NCBI GenBank assembly: GCA_024405435.1
Contig: JAKSOU010000011.1
Location: 1-51,388, forward strand
Direction: 5' to 3'
Length of the DNA: 51,388 nucleotides
Origin: Akkermansia sp.
GTDB taxonomy: Bacteria; Verrucomicrobiota; Verrucomicrobiia; Verrucomicrobiales; Akkermansiaceae
Made by a program: the position numbers and the translations under genes. Shown one piece after another: positions 24,992 to 34,510 of this stretch (position 1 is the first letter of the stretch; each line of letters starts with the position of its first letter). Below the pieces are notes generated by a model. That model saw nothing but the letters and a program-made list of their open reading frames with translations, ran no database searches and was not told the origin of the DNA.

Positions 24992-27640
24992 CTCGGCGGT
25001 ATCGTCGATGTCGAACATATCGTTGGGATCCTCGGCCACATCCTCGTCGGCATCGGGGGCGGTGTCCTCTGCCAGCTCCTCGTGGATGGTGCAGAGGGAG
25101 CGCTTGGCGTTGGGGTCTGCCATGGTTTCGGTGTAGGCCTTGCCCTCGTACTCGCAGCCGGAATGAGCGAGCATGCCGGAGACGCGGCAGAGGCGCACAC
25201 CGCCGGTGTGTCCCTTGGCGGGGGAGGTGCGGATGTCCTTCATGGCGTAGCCGCGCACGGCGGCGCACTGCATGGCGCCCACCCAGAGCGGGAGGGCCAC
25301 GGTGCCGCCGTACGCGCGGTCGGCAATCTTGACGGGGCGGTCGAAGCCCACCCAGACGGCGGCGGTGAGGTTGGAGGTGAAACCGCAGAACCAGGCGTTG
25401 GTGTAGCCGTTGGTGGTGCCGGTCTTGCCGCCGCAGGGGTGCTTGAAGCCGAGGCGCTGCATGCTGCCGGCGGTGCCGCCGGGCTTGGTGATCTGCTGTA
25501 GGATGGCGGAGGTGGCGCGGGTGGTCTGCGGGGAGAAGACGCGGCGTGCGGAGGGAGCGTTCTGCCAGATGACGCGGCCGTTGGCATCCGTGATGGACTC
25601 TATGATGTACGGAGTGGGGCGCACGCCACCGTTGGCGAACGTGGTGTAGGCGCCCGCCACCTCCAGCGGGGAGGCCTCCCACGTGCCCAGGAAGATGGTG
25701 GGGCCGGGCGAGCGCGTGGGGCGCGGGAAGCCCGCCAGCAGGGCGGATGACACCACGCTCTGCAGCCCCGCCCTGTTGCCCGCGCGCACGGACATGGTGT
25801 TGCGGCTCTTGAGCAGGCCCCACCCGGCGGGGTGCATGCCGGTGAACTTGCCGTCGGAGTTGCCGGGGCGCCAGTTCTTGGCCCCCTTGATTTCGCCGGG
25901 CTGGATGGCGTCGTCGGAGAGCATACTCTCCGGGCTGCCTCCCTTGTCGAAGAAGGTGGAGTAGACGATGGGCTTGAAGATGGAGCCCACCTGGCGGCGG
26001 CTCTGCACGGCGCGGTTGAGCGGGGATTCGGAGCTGTCGCGCCCGCCGATGACGGCGATGAGCGCACCGGTGGCGTTATCGATGATGACGCACGCGGCCT
26101 GGATGTACTTTGGCTGCATGCGGGCGGCCTGCTCCGGCGTGGCGGCGGCCAGCGCGGCCCGGTACTGCGCACGCGTCTGGTGCACGGGTTTCTTGGCCTT
26201 CTCGAACATGTCCACCAGGCGGCGGTCCAGCTCCTTCATCACATCCGTCTGCAGGTCCACATCCAGCGTGGTGCGCACGCGCAGGCCGCCGGAGACCATG
26301 GCCTCCGACTTGATGCGCTGCTCCGAGGTGTCCAGCATTTCCAGGATGTGGTCCACCTCGCTGCGGATGAGGTCCAGCGCGTAGTTGTCCGTTCCCAGGG
26401 GTTCCGGGCGGCGTGTGGCGATGGGTTCCTTCAGCGCGGCCTGATACTGCGCGGGGGTGATTTTGCCGTTGTCCACCATGAGCTTGAGCACCTTGTCGCG
26501 CTGCACCTGCGCGTAGCGCGGGTTGCGGTAGGGCGAGAACTCGTTGGGGGAGCAGACAATGCCCGCCAGCATGGCGGATTCGCCGATGGTGAGGTCGCGC
26601 GGCAGCTTGTCGAAATAGCCGTAGGCGGCCTGCTTGAGCCCCAGGAAGGTGTGCCCCCAGAACACGCGGTTGATGTAGCAGAGCAGGATGGCGTCCTTGT
26701 CGTACGATGCCTCGATGCGGCGGGCGAGTGCCATTTCCGTGAACTTGGCGTCGAAGTTGCGCTCGCGGTGGTTGTAGGTGTTCTTGGCGAGCTGCATGGT
26801 GAGCGTGGAGCCGCCCTGGGTGGTTCTGTGGTGCTTGACGACCTGCATGACGGCGCGGCCGAGGGCGCGGATGGAGATGCCGCCGTGCTCGTAGAAGGAG
26901 CGGTCCTCCTGGAGGATGAGGGCATCGATGAAGTGCTGGGGGACCTCCTCGTGGAGCTTGGTGATGCTGCGGCGGTTCTCGCCGTGGAGGGTGCCGATTT
27001 CATTGCCCTTGCGGTCCAGCACGATGCTGCGCTCCGGCATGCGCTCGATCTGGGTGATATCGTAGCGGCCGGATTTCATGCCGTAGACGAGCGCCAGGAA
27101 CCCCACCGCCACAAATCCCACAAACGCCGCGCTTATGGCCAGGCGCAGCGGCCACAGCACCAGCTTGGGCAGCGCCCGCGTGACAAACCCGATCATGCGG
27201 AACGGCAGCGTGATCACGCGCAGGATGGCCCCGCCGCACCCCATGCCCTTCTTGGGCGGGCGCGTGAACTCGTTGAGCGGGTTCTCGTCCGCAGGCTGGT
27301 AGCGGCGGCGGTACTCGCGCCGCGGGCCCGGCGTGCCGAAGGCGTCGTCCGGCGGGTAGTCCGCCTCATCGCCCCCGTATGGTTCGGGGCTGCGCGCCGG
27401 CATGGGCACGCGGCGCGGGCGGCTGCTGCGCACGCGGCGCGGCTGGGATTCCGGCTCCGGCTGTGCGTATCCGGCGGCGGTGTCCTCCTCCCAATCCTCC
27501 GGGTCCTGCGGGGGCGGTTCCTCGGCGGGGTGGTTGGCGCGCACGCGGGGACGCGGCGCGGCCTGCGGGCGCGCGCCCGCCCTGCCCCGCCTGGCGGTGG
27601 GGCTGTTGTCCGGGTCAGAGGCTTTGTAGCGAGCGCACAC
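24977..27640 (-). CDS. Class A penicillin-binding protein (PBP1A-type transglycosylase/transpeptidase)
   Basis: The 887-residue product polymerises and cross-links peptidoglycan. A proline/arginine-rich cytoplasmic region of about 160 residues, unusually long, precedes a transmembrane helix at about 168-188. The GT51 domain shows the catalytic Glu245 in LQEDRSFYEHGG and then TTQGGSTLTMQLAKN. The transpeptidase domain has GSIFKP (Ser553), SRN (612-614) and KTGTTN (739). An acidic tail ends in a heptamer repeat that supplies the stop codon. The start is a GTG at 27640 without a ribosome binding site and is uncertain; a shorter form starting in the low-complexity region would still contain every domain. 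It follows bamA by 81 nt. Confidence 0.9.
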   Translation of the reverse strand: MCARYKASDPDNSPTARRGRAGARPQAAPRPRVRANHPAEEPPPQDPEDWEEDTAAGYAQPEPESQPRRVRSSRPRRVPMPARSPEPYGGDEADYPPDDAFGTPGPRREYRRRYQPADENPLNEFTRPPKKGMGCGGAILRVITLPFRMIGFVTRALPKLVLWPLRLAISAAFVGFVAVGFLALVYGMKSGRYDITQIERMPERSIVLDRKGNEIGTLHGENRRSITKLHEEVPQHFIDALILQEDRSFYEHGGISIRALGRAVMQVVKHHRTTQGGSTLTMQLAKNTYNHRERNFDAKFTEMALARRIEASYDKDAILLCYINRVFWGHTFLGLKQAAYGYFDKLPRDLTIGESAMLAGIVCSPNEFSPYRNPRYAQVQRDKVLKLMVDNGKITPAQYQAALKEPIATRRPEPLGTDNYALDLIRSEVDHILEMLDTSEQRIKSEAMVSGGLRVRTTLDVDLQTDVMKELDRRLVDMFEKAKKPVHQTRAQYRAALAAATPEQAARMQPKYIQAACVIIDNATGALIAVIGGRDSSESPLNRAVQSRRQVGSIFKPIVYSTFFDKGGSPESMLSDDAIQPGEIKGAKNWRPGNSDGKFTGMHPAGWGLLKSRNTMSVRAGNRAGLQSVVSSALLAGFPRPTRSPGPTIFLGTWEASPLEVAGAYTTFANGGVRPTPYIIESITDANGRVIWQNAPSARRVFSPQTTRATSAILQQITKPGGTAGSMQRLGFKHPCGGKTGTTNGYTNAWFCGFTSNLTAAVWVGFDRPVKIADRAYGGTVALPLWVGAMQCAAVRGYAMKDIRTSPAKGHTGGVRLCRVSGMLAHSGCEYEGKAYTETMADPNAKRSLCTIHEELAEDTAPDADEDVAEDPNDMFDIDDTAEEIDN

Positions 27641-27661
27641 GGGTGTTTCTATGCATTAGGC

Positions 27662-27702
27662 AAAGGGCGCGGCAACGGAGGGTTTCCCCCGCTTCCGCGC
27701 CC
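27662..27702 (-). terminator. Weak hairpin between bamA and the PBP gene
   Basis: GGGCGCGG (27665-27672) pairs with CCGCGCCC (27695-27702). On the minus strand it is followed by TTTG only, so it may be a partial terminator after bamA. Confidence 0.4.
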
Positions 27703-27721
27703 GCACGCCCTGGGTTGGCCA

Positions 27722-30352
27722 TCAGTACTTGTAGTCCACGTAGAACTGGAACTGGCCCTGCTTCTCCGCGGCGTTGTGGGCGGAAATCGGGATGGCGTAA
27801 TCCACTGCGAGCGGGCCCATGGGAAGGTTCACGCGCAGGCCGAATCCGTAATCCGATGCGAATTCCCTGAACTTGAAGTCGAAGCTGTCCTCGTGCACGA
27901 AGCCCGCATCCACGAACACCGCAAAGCGAACCGCCTCGAACAGCGGCAGCGTCATCTCCAGCTGCGCGTAGGCGGACGAGTTGCCGCCCATCGTCTCGTC
28001 CCCGGCCAGCCTGCGGTCCACCATGCCGACATCGCGGTAGCGGAAACCGCGCAGGTTGGTGGGGCCGCCCAGGTAGCAGCGCTCGAAGATGGGCACCTCC
28101 TTGTCCTTCTTGACGGGCTTGACGGTCTCTGCGCCGAAGGTGACGCTGAAGATGGAATCCCAGAAGGAGTTGTAGAAGTAGGAGGCGGAGGCATCCAGGC
28201 CGTATGTCTGCACGGTGCTGCCGGGGCCGCTCCAGTTGCCGTTGAGAGCAAAGTTGCCGCCCTTGCGCGGGGTGATGATGGCGTCTCGGGAATCGAACTG
28301 GTAGCCCAGCTGGAAGCGGCTGCGGTTGTAGTTGCCCTTCTGCGCGGCGAAGAAGACGGGTGCGTTGCCCTCCGGGTCGATGTTGAAGCGCTCGATGCGG
28401 TACTCGAACTGGATGGAGTGCAGGTCCGCGAACCCGCGGCGCAGCGAGACCGCATAGCCGAAGTTCCTCTGCCGGTAGTAGTCGCTCAGGTACGTGGAAT
28501 CGGAGTAGTACACCTCGTTGCCCAGCTGCAGCTTGCGGTCCAGGAACCACGGCTCCAGCAGGTAGATGGACGCGCTCTTGTACTCCGTGCCCAACTTGCC
28601 GTTGAGGGTGAGGCGTTGGCCGCCGCCCACGAAGGAGTTGCCGAAGATGCCGCCCAGGTTGAAGTTGGACTGCGTGATGGTGGTGTACAGGTACACGCTC
28701 TCAATGGAGGAGAAGGCCACGCCGAAGGTGGCGTTGCCGGTCATGGTCTCATGCACGTTGATGTTGATATCGCGGTAGCCGCTGTTGCCGGAGTAGCCCT
28801 CCGAGACCTCCACGGCATCGAAGTACTTGAGGTTCTCCAGGCGCTTGCGGGCGGTCTCCAGGTCCACGGAGTTGAGGTATTCGCCGGGCTTGAGGGGAAG
28901 CTCGCGCAGGATGACGTGCTGCTTGGTCTTGGTGTTGCCGCGCACGTTGATGCGGCCCACCAGGTAGCGCCCGCCCTCCGTCACGTTGTAGCGGATGTTC
29001 ACCAGGTGCGTGCCGTCCGGCCGCACGCCCACCTCCGTGATGTCCGGCCGCACCTCCGCGTCCGCGTAGCCCTTGGCGCCGTAGTACTTGCGGATCATGT
29101 CCACATCGTCGGACACCTTCTGGAGGGAGTAGATATCCCCGCCGAGCATGCTGAGGCCGGGTTCCAGCTGCTGTGGAGTGTAGACGCTGAGCGGGCCGAA
29201 GGAGACCTGCTGCACCTCGTAGCGCGGGCCTTCCTCAATCTTGATTTCCATCTTGATCTTCTTGGCGCCGGTATGCCAGAAGGAGGTGCCGCCGGTGTAG
29301 TAGTACTTCACGTCTGCAATGCGGGCGCGCAGGTAGCCGTAGTTGCGATAGTGCTTGATGATGGCCTGCAGGTCGTCCTCCACCTTCTCGCGGTCGATGC
29401 GGCCGGAGGACGTCAGGATGGTGAAGATGTCCAGCTCCTTCGTTTCCAGCAGGTGGCGCAGCTGCACCGCGTCGAACGCGTGGTTGCCCACAAAGCTGAT
29501 GTCCGCCATGACCTGGCGCTGGCCCTCGTTGATGTTGAAGATGACGTCCTTGTACGCGCCGTTGGCGGTGGCCCTGGTCTGCCAGTCCACCTGCGTGTCC
29601 GGGTAGTAGGATTCCTGGTAGTGCTTCAGCAGCTCGGCGCGGGCGCGCGCCAGCGACTTGTCGTTGATGATGAGGCCGGATGCCAGGCCGGGCTTGCCCT
29701 TGTCCTTGTCCGGCTGGATAGCCTCGCGCAGCTCCTTCTCGTTGAAGCGCTGGTTGCCGGTGAAGCCCACACCCGCCAGCACGCTGGACGCGCGCACATC
29801 GAAGATGACCGCCACGCCGTTGCCCTCCGGGGTCACGGACACGCGGGTGTCGGAATCCACCACACCGGTGGTGATGAGGCGCTCCAGGTCCGCGTTCACG
29901 CGGGTGGAGACGTAGCGGCTGCCCTGGCGCGTCTGCACCACGTCGCGCAGGCGGCTTTCCGGCAGGTTGCTGCCCCCGGCGTAGCGGAACACCACGCGGG
30001 TGACGGTCTTGCCGTCGAACGCGGCATCATTGGTGAAGAGGCCGGTGGTGGGGCCGAGCTCGCGCATCACGGCGGCGTTGTCCAGCAGGGGCGTGGAATC
30101 GTGCTTGGCGAGCGCGCTGGTTTCCTCCAGGGTGGCGGGCTTGGCGGAAGCCTGGACGGAGGCCTCCGCCTGCGCTGCGGTCTGGGGAGTTTCCTTGGCC
30201 TGTTCCACCTTCTCCTCCGTGGCCTTCTGCTCATCCTGCATCATGGCCTTCAGGAAAGGATCGTCCGCTGCATCCTGTGCAACGGCGGGGGCCGCCAAGG
30301 TGACAGCCAGGGCGCTCAAAACCAACTTCCAACGGGACGTTGCCGTGTTCAT
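27722..30352 (-). CDS. bamA: Outer-membrane protein assembly factor BamA (Omp85)
   Basis: BamA inserts beta-barrel proteins into the outer membrane. The 876-residue protein has a signal peptide (ending APAVAQ) and an N-terminal helical Glu/Ala/Lys-rich segment of about 80 residues that is not usual. POTRA domains follow (VVFRYAGGSNLPESRLRDVVQTRQG, GVGFTGNQRFNEKELREAI, ISFVGNHAFDAVQLRHLLETKE, INVRGNTKTKQHVILRELPLKPG). The C-terminal 16-stranded barrel contains PTNLRGFRYRDVG, the conserved RGF of barrel loop 6. The last residues, FQFYVDYKY, end in an aromatic as expected for an outer-membrane barrel. The promoter at 30359-30387 makes the mRNA nearly leaderless. Confidence 0.93.
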   Translation of the reverse strand: MNTATSRWKLVLSALAVTLAAPAVAQDAADDPFLKAMMQDEQKATEEKVEQAKETPQTAAQAEASVQASAKPATLEETSALAKHDSTPLLDNAAVMRELGPTTGLFTNDAAFDGKTVTRVVFRYAGGSNLPESRLRDVVQTRQGSRYVSTRVNADLERLITTGVVDSDTRVSVTPEGNGVAVIFDVRASSVLAGVGFTGNQRFNEKELREAIQPDKDKGKPGLASGLIINDKSLARARAELLKHYQESYYPDTQVDWQTRATANGAYKDVIFNINEGQRQVMADISFVGNHAFDAVQLRHLLETKELDIFTILTSSGRIDREKVEDDLQAIIKHYRNYGYLRARIADVKYYYTGGTSFWHTGAKKIKMEIKIEEGPRYEVQQVSFGPLSVYTPQQLEPGLSMLGGDIYSLQKVSDDVDMIRKYYGAKGYADAEVRPDITEVGVRPDGTHLVNIRYNVTEGGRYLVGRINVRGNTKTKQHVILRELPLKPGEYLNSVDLETARKRLENLKYFDAVEVSEGYSGNSGYRDININVHETMTGNATFGVAFSSIESVYLYTTITQSNFNLGGIFGNSFVGGGQRLTLNGKLGTEYKSASIYLLEPWFLDRKLQLGNEVYYSDSTYLSDYYRQRNFGYAVSLRRGFADLHSIQFEYRIERFNIDPEGNAPVFFAAQKGNYNRSRFQLGYQFDSRDAIITPRKGGNFALNGNWSGPGSTVQTYGLDASASYFYNSFWDSIFSVTFGAETVKPVKKDKEVPIFERCYLGGPTNLRGFRYRDVGMVDRRLAGDETMGGNSSAYAQLEMTLPLFEAVRFAVFVDAGFVHEDSFDFKFREFASDYGFGLRVNLPMGPLAVDYAIPISAHNAAEKQGQFQFYVDYKY

Positions 30353-30358
30353 GCTGGA

Positions 30359-30387
30359 ATCCTAGCGGTTTGGGCCGCACTCGTCAA
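30359..30387 (-). promoter_or_regulatory. bamA promoter, leaderless
   Basis: On the minus strand TTGACG (30387-30382), a 17-nt spacer and TAGGAT (30364-30359). Only 6 nt separate the -10 from the ATG at 30352. Confidence 0.75.
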
Positions 30388-30441
30388 GGATTTTCCGCGC
30401 ATGCCGGGGCAAAACGAGTGCAATTTTCCGCGCGCGGCGGG

Positions 30442-31089
30442 CTACCCCTGCGCGGGCGGCTCCGGCAGGGGCACCACGCGCAGCTTGCCCAGGGTCTCAT
30501 CCTTGCGCCCGGGAATGTAGCAGCGCCGCCACTGCGCGGGCGTGCGCCGCGGCGCCCTCCGGTACGTGGCGAACACCTCCCCCGTTTCCGCATGCACCAG
30601 CGCGAACCGGGGCGGGTGCTGCAGGCGCGCCGGGGTGAAATCGTCGCACGGCGTGGTGACTGTTTCGTCCACCAGGCCGAGCTTTCGGCAGTAGGCGCGC
30701 CAGATGGCGCCGTGGCCGGCGTGGCGGCGGCGCTCCCAGGCCAGCGCGTGCGCCAGCTCATGCAGCAGGGTGCGCCACACCTGGAAGCGGTCCTTCTCCA
30801 GGTAGGCCTCCACAAAGTAGTGGGAGAGGGTGATGCGGCGCTCCCTGAAGCGGCAGCAGCCCAGGCGGTGCAGCGCGCGGTCCCAGCCGAAGCTCCAGCC
30901 GGCCAGCTGCAGGGATTGCAGGCAGGCGGCGGCATACGCCTCCACCTCCGCCAGGCTGTGCCATTCCGTCATCTGCGGCACGGTGCAATCCGGCGCGCCG
31001 GGCTCCGCCTGCGCGGCGGGCGCCCGGCCGGTGGCGCTTTCCAGGAGCTCGCGCCACAGGCGCTCCCAGGGCTTACTCTGCGGTTCCAT
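30442..31089 (-). CDS. SprT-like zinc metalloprotein
   Basis: From the ATG at 31089 the product is 215 residues. It has the zinc site [11 protein letters not shown] (His110, Glu111, His114) and [11 protein letters not shown], where GHG-x-x-W is the family pattern supplying the third ligand. SprT-like domains occur in the Spartan protease, which repairs DNA-protein cross-links. The start overlaps the 3' end of recA by 17 nt, so the two are translated as a unit. The pairing with recA suggests a repair role (inference). Codons upstream of 31089 in this frame are inside recA and not used. The C-terminal part ([20 protein letters not shown]) is of unknown function. Confidence 0.78.
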   Translation of the reverse strand: MEPQSKPWERLWRELLESATGRAPAAQAEPGAPDCTVPQMTEWHSLAEVEAYAAACLQSLQLAGWSFGWDRALHRLGCCRFRERRITLSHYFVEAYLEKDRFQVWRTLLHELAHALAWERRRHAGHGAIWRAYCRKLGLVDETVTTPCDDFTPARLQHPPRFALVHAETGEVFATYRRAPRRTPAQWRRCYIPGRKDETLGKLRVVPLPEPPAQG

Positions 31090-32104
31090 CCATCTTGGCG
31101 CGCACCTTGGCCTCAATCTCGGCGTAGAGCTCCGGGTTGGTGCGCAGGGCCTCCTTGGCGCCGTCGCGCCCCTGGGCGAGCTGGCCGCCGTTGTAGCTGA
31201 ACCAGGAGCCGCGCTTCTGCACGATATCGTACTCCATGGCAAGGTCCACCAGGCTGCCGGTGGAGGAGATGCCCTCGTTGTACATGATGTCGAACTCGCA
31301 CTCCTTGAAGGGCGGGGCCACCTTGTTCTTGACGATTTTGAGCTTGGTTCTGTTGCCGTTGACGGTGCCGTCGGATCCCTTGATCTGGCCGATTCTGCGG
31401 ATATCGCAGCGGACGGAGGCGTAGAACTTGAGGGCGCGGCCGCCGGGGGTGGTTTCCGGGTTGCCGAACATCACGCCGATCTTCTCGCGGATCTGGTTGG
31501 TGAAGATGCACACGGTGCGCGCCTTGGAGATGAGCGAGGTGAGCTTGCGCAGCGCGGCGCTCATCAGGCGCGCCTGGGCGCCCACCGTGCTGTCGCCGAT
31601 TTCTCCCTCCAGCTCCTGCCGCGTCACCAGCGCCGCCACGGAGTCCACCACGATGACATCGATGGCGTTGGAGCGCACCAGGGCCTCGCAAATCTGCAGG
31701 GCCTCCTCGCCGCTGTTCGGCTGGCTCACCAGCAGGTCGTCCAGGTTCACGCCCAGCTTGGCCGCGTACGCCGGGTCCAGCGCGTGCTCCACGTCGATGA
31801 ACGCGGCGAGCCCGCCGGCGCGCTGCGCCTGGGCTATCACCGTGAGCGTGAGCGTGGTCTTGCCGGAGGATTCCGGGCCGAAAATCTCCACCACGCGGCC
31901 GCGCGGGAATCCGCCCACGCCCAGCGCGCGGTCTATCAAAATGTTTCCGGTGGGTATCACTTCCACCTCCATGGTCTTGTGGTCGCCCAGGCGCACGATG
32001 GCGTTCTCGCCGAAATCCTTCTGAATCTGCAGCATGGCGGCGTCCAGGGCGCGCTGGCGCTGGGCCATGGCCTTGTCTTGTTCGGGTGTTGTCTCTTTAC
32101 TCAT
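31073..32104 (-). CDS. recA: Recombinase A
   Basis: RecA forms filaments on single-stranded DNA for homologous pairing and triggers LexA self-cleavage. The 343-residue product has Walker [10 protein letters not shown], Walker [11 protein letters not shown], the L1 region ([16 protein letters not shown]) and L2 region ([20 protein letters not shown]), and the C-terminal DNA-gating domain. An ATG at 32116 is in frame, but it overlaps the -10 box (TACAAT), so the real start must be the ATG at 32104 (MSKETT). No SOS-box-like palindrome was recognised near the promoter. The downstream SprT-like gene overlaps its end. Confidence 0.97.
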   Translation of the reverse strand: MSKETTPEQDKAMAQRQRALDAAMLQIQKDFGENAIVRLGDHKTMEVEVIPTGNILIDRALGVGGFPRGRVVEIFGPESSGKTTLTLTVIAQAQRAGGLAAFIDVEHALDPAYAAKLGVNLDDLLVSQPNSGEEALQICEALVRSNAIDVIVVDSVAALVTRQELEGEIGDSTVGAQARLMSAALRKLTSLISKARTVCIFTNQIREKIGVMFGNPETTPGGRALKFYASVRCDIRRIGQIKGSDGTVNGNRTKLKIVKNKVAPPFKECEFDIMYNEGISSTGSLVDLAMEYDIVQKRGSWFSYNGGQLAQGRDGAKEALRTNPELYAEIEAKVRAKMDGTAE

Positions 32105-32114
32105 ATCAGCGTGC

Positions 32115-32143
32115 ATTGTAGCCGCTCCACCCTCCCCATGCAA
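32115..32143 (-). promoter_or_regulatory. recA promoter, leaderless
   Basis: On the minus strand TTGCAT (32143-32138), a 17-nt spacer and TACAAT (32120-32115). The -10 is 10 nt before the ATG at 32104. The alternative upstream ATG shares bases with the -10 box. Confidence 0.75.
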
Positions 32144-32201
32144 GCCAAAACTGCTCCCGCCCACGCCTAGACCACATGTGCCCCATAGGTAGACCGAATC
32201 C

Positions 32202-32230
32202 GCCCCGCTTGGCGGAATGCCAAGCGGGGC
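32202..32230. terminator. 12-bp hairpin between the first IdeS-like gene and recA
   Basis: GCCCCGCTTGGC (32202-32213) and GCCAAGCGGGGC (32219-32230) enclose a 5-nt loop. There is no T tract on either strand. It probably stabilises or terminates the first protease transcript before the recA promoter. Confidence 0.6.
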
Positions 32231-32264
32231 GTTCATTTCACGCGGCGTAGCCGCCTAACTGACG

Positions 32265-32299
32265 AAATTGTAAATCGTAAATTGTCAATTGTAAATTAT
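32265..32299. repeat. Heptamer array at the 3' end of IdeS-like gene 1
   Basis: Units AAATTGT, AAATCGT, AAATTGT, CAATTGT, AAATTAT. The last unit contains the gene's TAA stop (minus strand). It appears identical to 34767-34801. Confidence 0.9.
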
Positions 32300-34428
32300 T
32301 GCCTGCGGCGGCGACCCGCCAGCAGACCCAGCGCCAGCAAGCCGAGGGTTGCGGTGGTGGGTTCGGGAACCATGGGTTCCGATGCCCAGTACACGCCGGT
32401 GATGCAGAGCGCGGTGTTGTCCACCAGCTTGTACTTCAGGTCGGTGATGCGGGTGTTGAGGGAATCGCCCGCGTTGAGGCCGGCATCGTTGGTGATGTTG
32501 GCGCCCGCCTCGTCCGTCACGTAGAAGATGGTCTGGTCGGCAAGCTGCCTCAGCAGGTCGGAATCAAAATATTCCCCATTGCCGATGCCTGTGGCAATGG
32601 TCATGGTGAACGCGGTGCCGCTGTCGCTGCCCAGCAGGGCGGCGAGCGCGCCGTTGCCCACGCCGAAGCGAATCTCGCTGCCGCCGCCAAGCGTGAGGGA
32701 GTTGCCGTTCATCACCACGTTGGAGTACGTGCCGGAGCTCCAGCCGACGTTGTCTTCATCCGCCGCGGTGTCCCAGCCGGACACGCCGAAGACAATATCG
32801 CCAAGGTTCACGGAGAGGTCGCCGGTGTAGGTCTGGCGGCCGGGGGAGTTGCCCACGATGAGCGTGCCGCCCTCCTCCACGGTGACATCCGCGAAGGTGC
32901 CGCCGCCCTTGAGTACGGCGCCGTCCTTCACGGTGGTGGCCAGGCTCATCACGCCGTTGTTCTCATGCACGCCGGAGGCGATGGTGAGCGTGAGGGATTC
33001 GCCCTCCTTGCCCCGCACATGGGCTCCTGCATCCACGGTGAGCGAGGTGGTCTCCGAGATGGTGGCATCCGTGCCGAAGATGAAGCTGCCCGCATGCACG
33101 CGGATGTCGCCCTGGAGCGTCACGGCTCCCGTCACCTCCGCGGTGCCCAGGCCGGTCTTGTCCAGGTCACCCGTGCCAGAGAGCGTGCCGAAGCTGGCGG
33201 TGTTGCCTTGTGTCACATTCAAGGTGTTGCCCTCTGCGGCGGCAATGTTGATTGCCGCCGCCACCTTGGCGGTGCGATCCACGGAAAGGGTGCGCTCGGC
33301 ACCATCCTGCTCGGAACCGACAAAGAAGATGGTGCCGGAAACCGCGCCGCCGCCATCGTACTTCTCCACGCCCTCCACCAGGGAGAGCGCGCCGTTGCGC
33401 AGGAAGACATCCCCGGTGGTGACCTGCTCCTTGTCCACCACCTCCGTGCCATCGTATGTGTAGATGTAGGGCAGCACGGGGCTGTCCGCGGCGTTGGCGT
33501 CGCGCAGGTCGTACTGCAGCTCAAAGCTCTCTCCATCATCCATGACCACGTTGCAGTAGTGGGAGAACATCTCGTCCTTGCGCTCGGCGTTGCGCACCAC
33601 ATCGTAGTCCGTGAAATGAATTCCCGTGGTGTGGATGCCGTACAGGTAGCGCACCTTGTTGCTGCCCGCGCCGTACACATACATCTGCTCGCCGTCCGTT
33701 CCGTTGTCCCACGCCGTGCCGGCAATCAAGCGGTCTTTGGGATAGTTGTCGTTGGAGTTGTTGTTGTCGGTCCAGTAGAAGTCGTCCACCGTGCCCGTTT
33801 TCTCGTTATAGTTCACGCCGTAGACGGTCATCACGTGCAGATCCGTGGCGAAGGCGAACACGTCGCCGTTGTCGAACCCGTCCGCCAACCACTTGGAAGC
33901 GCCCGCGAAATCGTGTGAGGAAACGCTGTAGGTGCTGATGAGCGCGCCCTCCGGCTCGAAATCGGAATAGGCGTGATAGTTGACGATGCGGAACTCCGCG
34001 CCGGAGATGCGGTTGTAGTAGCCGTTGAAGTTGTAGCCATCGGAGCTGCGGAGATCATAGCCGCAGGAGATGGTCTCGCCGTGAATCCAATGCTGGATGG
34101 TGGCGGGCGCCCAGCCGCCCTGGTTGTACCAGAGGGTGCGCACGGTCTCCCAAACCTCATAGCCGCGCGGCGTGCCGTCCGGGATGATGATGGCCCCGTT
34201 CTCCTCCGTGCGGTCCTGCCACCAGGCTATCAGGTTGGATGCCGCAGCAGCCCAGCACATCGCCGCATCCGGTCCGGAAACGGAATTGTGCTTGTAGGAG
34301 GTGTACGCTCCCGTGGCCATCTTGGTCGTCTTGTCGAATGTCACGCCATCCGCCCAGTGTTCCGTGGCGGTCAGTTGCGGCGCGCCCAGAACGGCGGCCA
34401 GCGCTAGCAGTGTGAGTGTCTTTTTCAT
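32296..34428 (-). CDS. IdeS/Mac-like cysteine protease with beta-repeat stalk and PEP-CTERM anchor (1)
   Basis: From the ATG at 34428 (MKKTLTLLAL) the product is 710 residues. Residues 1-22 are a signal peptide. The protease domain, about 25-320, contains MCWAAAASNLIAWWQDR with Cys58, Lys46 placed like the oxyanion-hole lysine of IdeS, LHVMTVYGVNYN with His198, and FYWTDNNN with Asp221. IdeS has the similar CGAATAGNMLHWW, HVINLWG and YVTDSDSN segments. Residues 370-660 contain autotransporter-associated beta-strand repeats (GTLSGTGDLDKTGLGTAEVTG). The C-terminus, VPEPTTATLGLLALGLLAGRRRR, is a PEP-CTERM sorting signal. The protein should be exported, sorted by an exosortase and displayed at the surface. 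Known IdeS enzymes cut IgG; the substrate here is unknown. Its 3' 559 nt appear identical to gene 2. Confidence 0.82.
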   Translation of the reverse strand: MKKTLTLLALAAVLGAPQLTATEHWADGVTFDKTTKMATGAYTSYKHNSVSGPDAAMCWAAAASNLIAWWQDRTEENGAIIIPDGTPRGYEVWETVRTLWYNQGGWAPATIQHWIHGETISCGYDLRSSDGYNFNGYYNRISGAEFRIVNYHAYSDFEPEGALISTYSVSSHDFAGASKWLADGFDNGDVFAFATDLHVMTVYGVNYNEKTGTVDDFYWTDNNNSNDNYPKDRLIAGTAWDNGTDGEQMYVYGAGSNKVRYLYGIHTTGIHFTDYDVVRNAERKDEMFSHYCNVVMDDGESFELQYDLRDANAADSPVLPYIYTYDGTEVVDKEQVTTGDVFLRNGALSLVEGVEKYDGGGAVSGTIFFVGSEQDGAERTLSVDRTAKVAAAINIAAAEGNTLNVTQGNTASFGTLSGTGDLDKTGLGTAEVTGAVTLQGDIRVHAGSFIFGTDATISETTSLTVDAGAHVRGKEGESLTLTIASGVHENNGVMSLATTVKDGAVLKGGGTFADVTVEEGGTLIVGNSPGRQTYTGDLSVNLGDIVFGVSGWDTAADEDNVGWSSGTYSNVVMNGNSLTLGGGSEIRFGVGNGALAALLGSDSGTAFTMTIATGIGNGEYFDSDLLRQLADQTIFYVTDEAGANITNDAGLNAGDSLNTRITDLKYKLVDNTALCITGVYWASEPMVPEPTTATLGLLALGLLAGRRRRQ

Positions 34429-34480
34429 ATCCTGACTGTTCCTTGAAAATGTACCATGGGGCGCGCCCCGACATTCAGTC

Positions 34481-34510
34481 ATCTTACGGCATTCGTGATG
34501 TTGTTGTCAA
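34481..34510 (-). promoter_or_regulatory. Promoter of IdeS-like gene 1, lying in the repeat-element end
   Basis: On the minus strand TTGACA (34510-34505), an 18-nt spacer and TAAGAT (34486-34481). The spacer is a degenerate copy of the palindrome that bounds the upstream elements. The leader of about 46 nt contains the self-complementary GGGGCGCGCCCC and then AAGGA before the start. Confidence 0.65.

Noticed and set aside
27610..27651. A 13-codon frame starting with ATG just upstream of the PBP start
   Set aside because: It could be a leader peptide, but there is no conserved feature, no clear promoter, and it overlaps the PBP start in another frame.
25832..30520. A 1562-codon open frame on the plus strand
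   Set aside because: It lies antisense to the PBP and bamA genes, both of which show full sets of conserved motifs. Long antisense frames are expected in GC-rich DNA with biased third positions.
32105..32236. Longer recA starting at 32116 or 32236
   Set aside because: The ATG at 32116 overlaps the -10 box, and the region further upstream carries the -35 and a hairpin. The added residues do not resemble RecA.
34429..34482. An 18-residue N-terminal extension of IdeS-like gene 1
   Set aside because: It would precede the signal peptide and lie in the leader, which contains a hairpin. The inner ATG has AAGGA upstream and matches the starts of genes 2 and 3.
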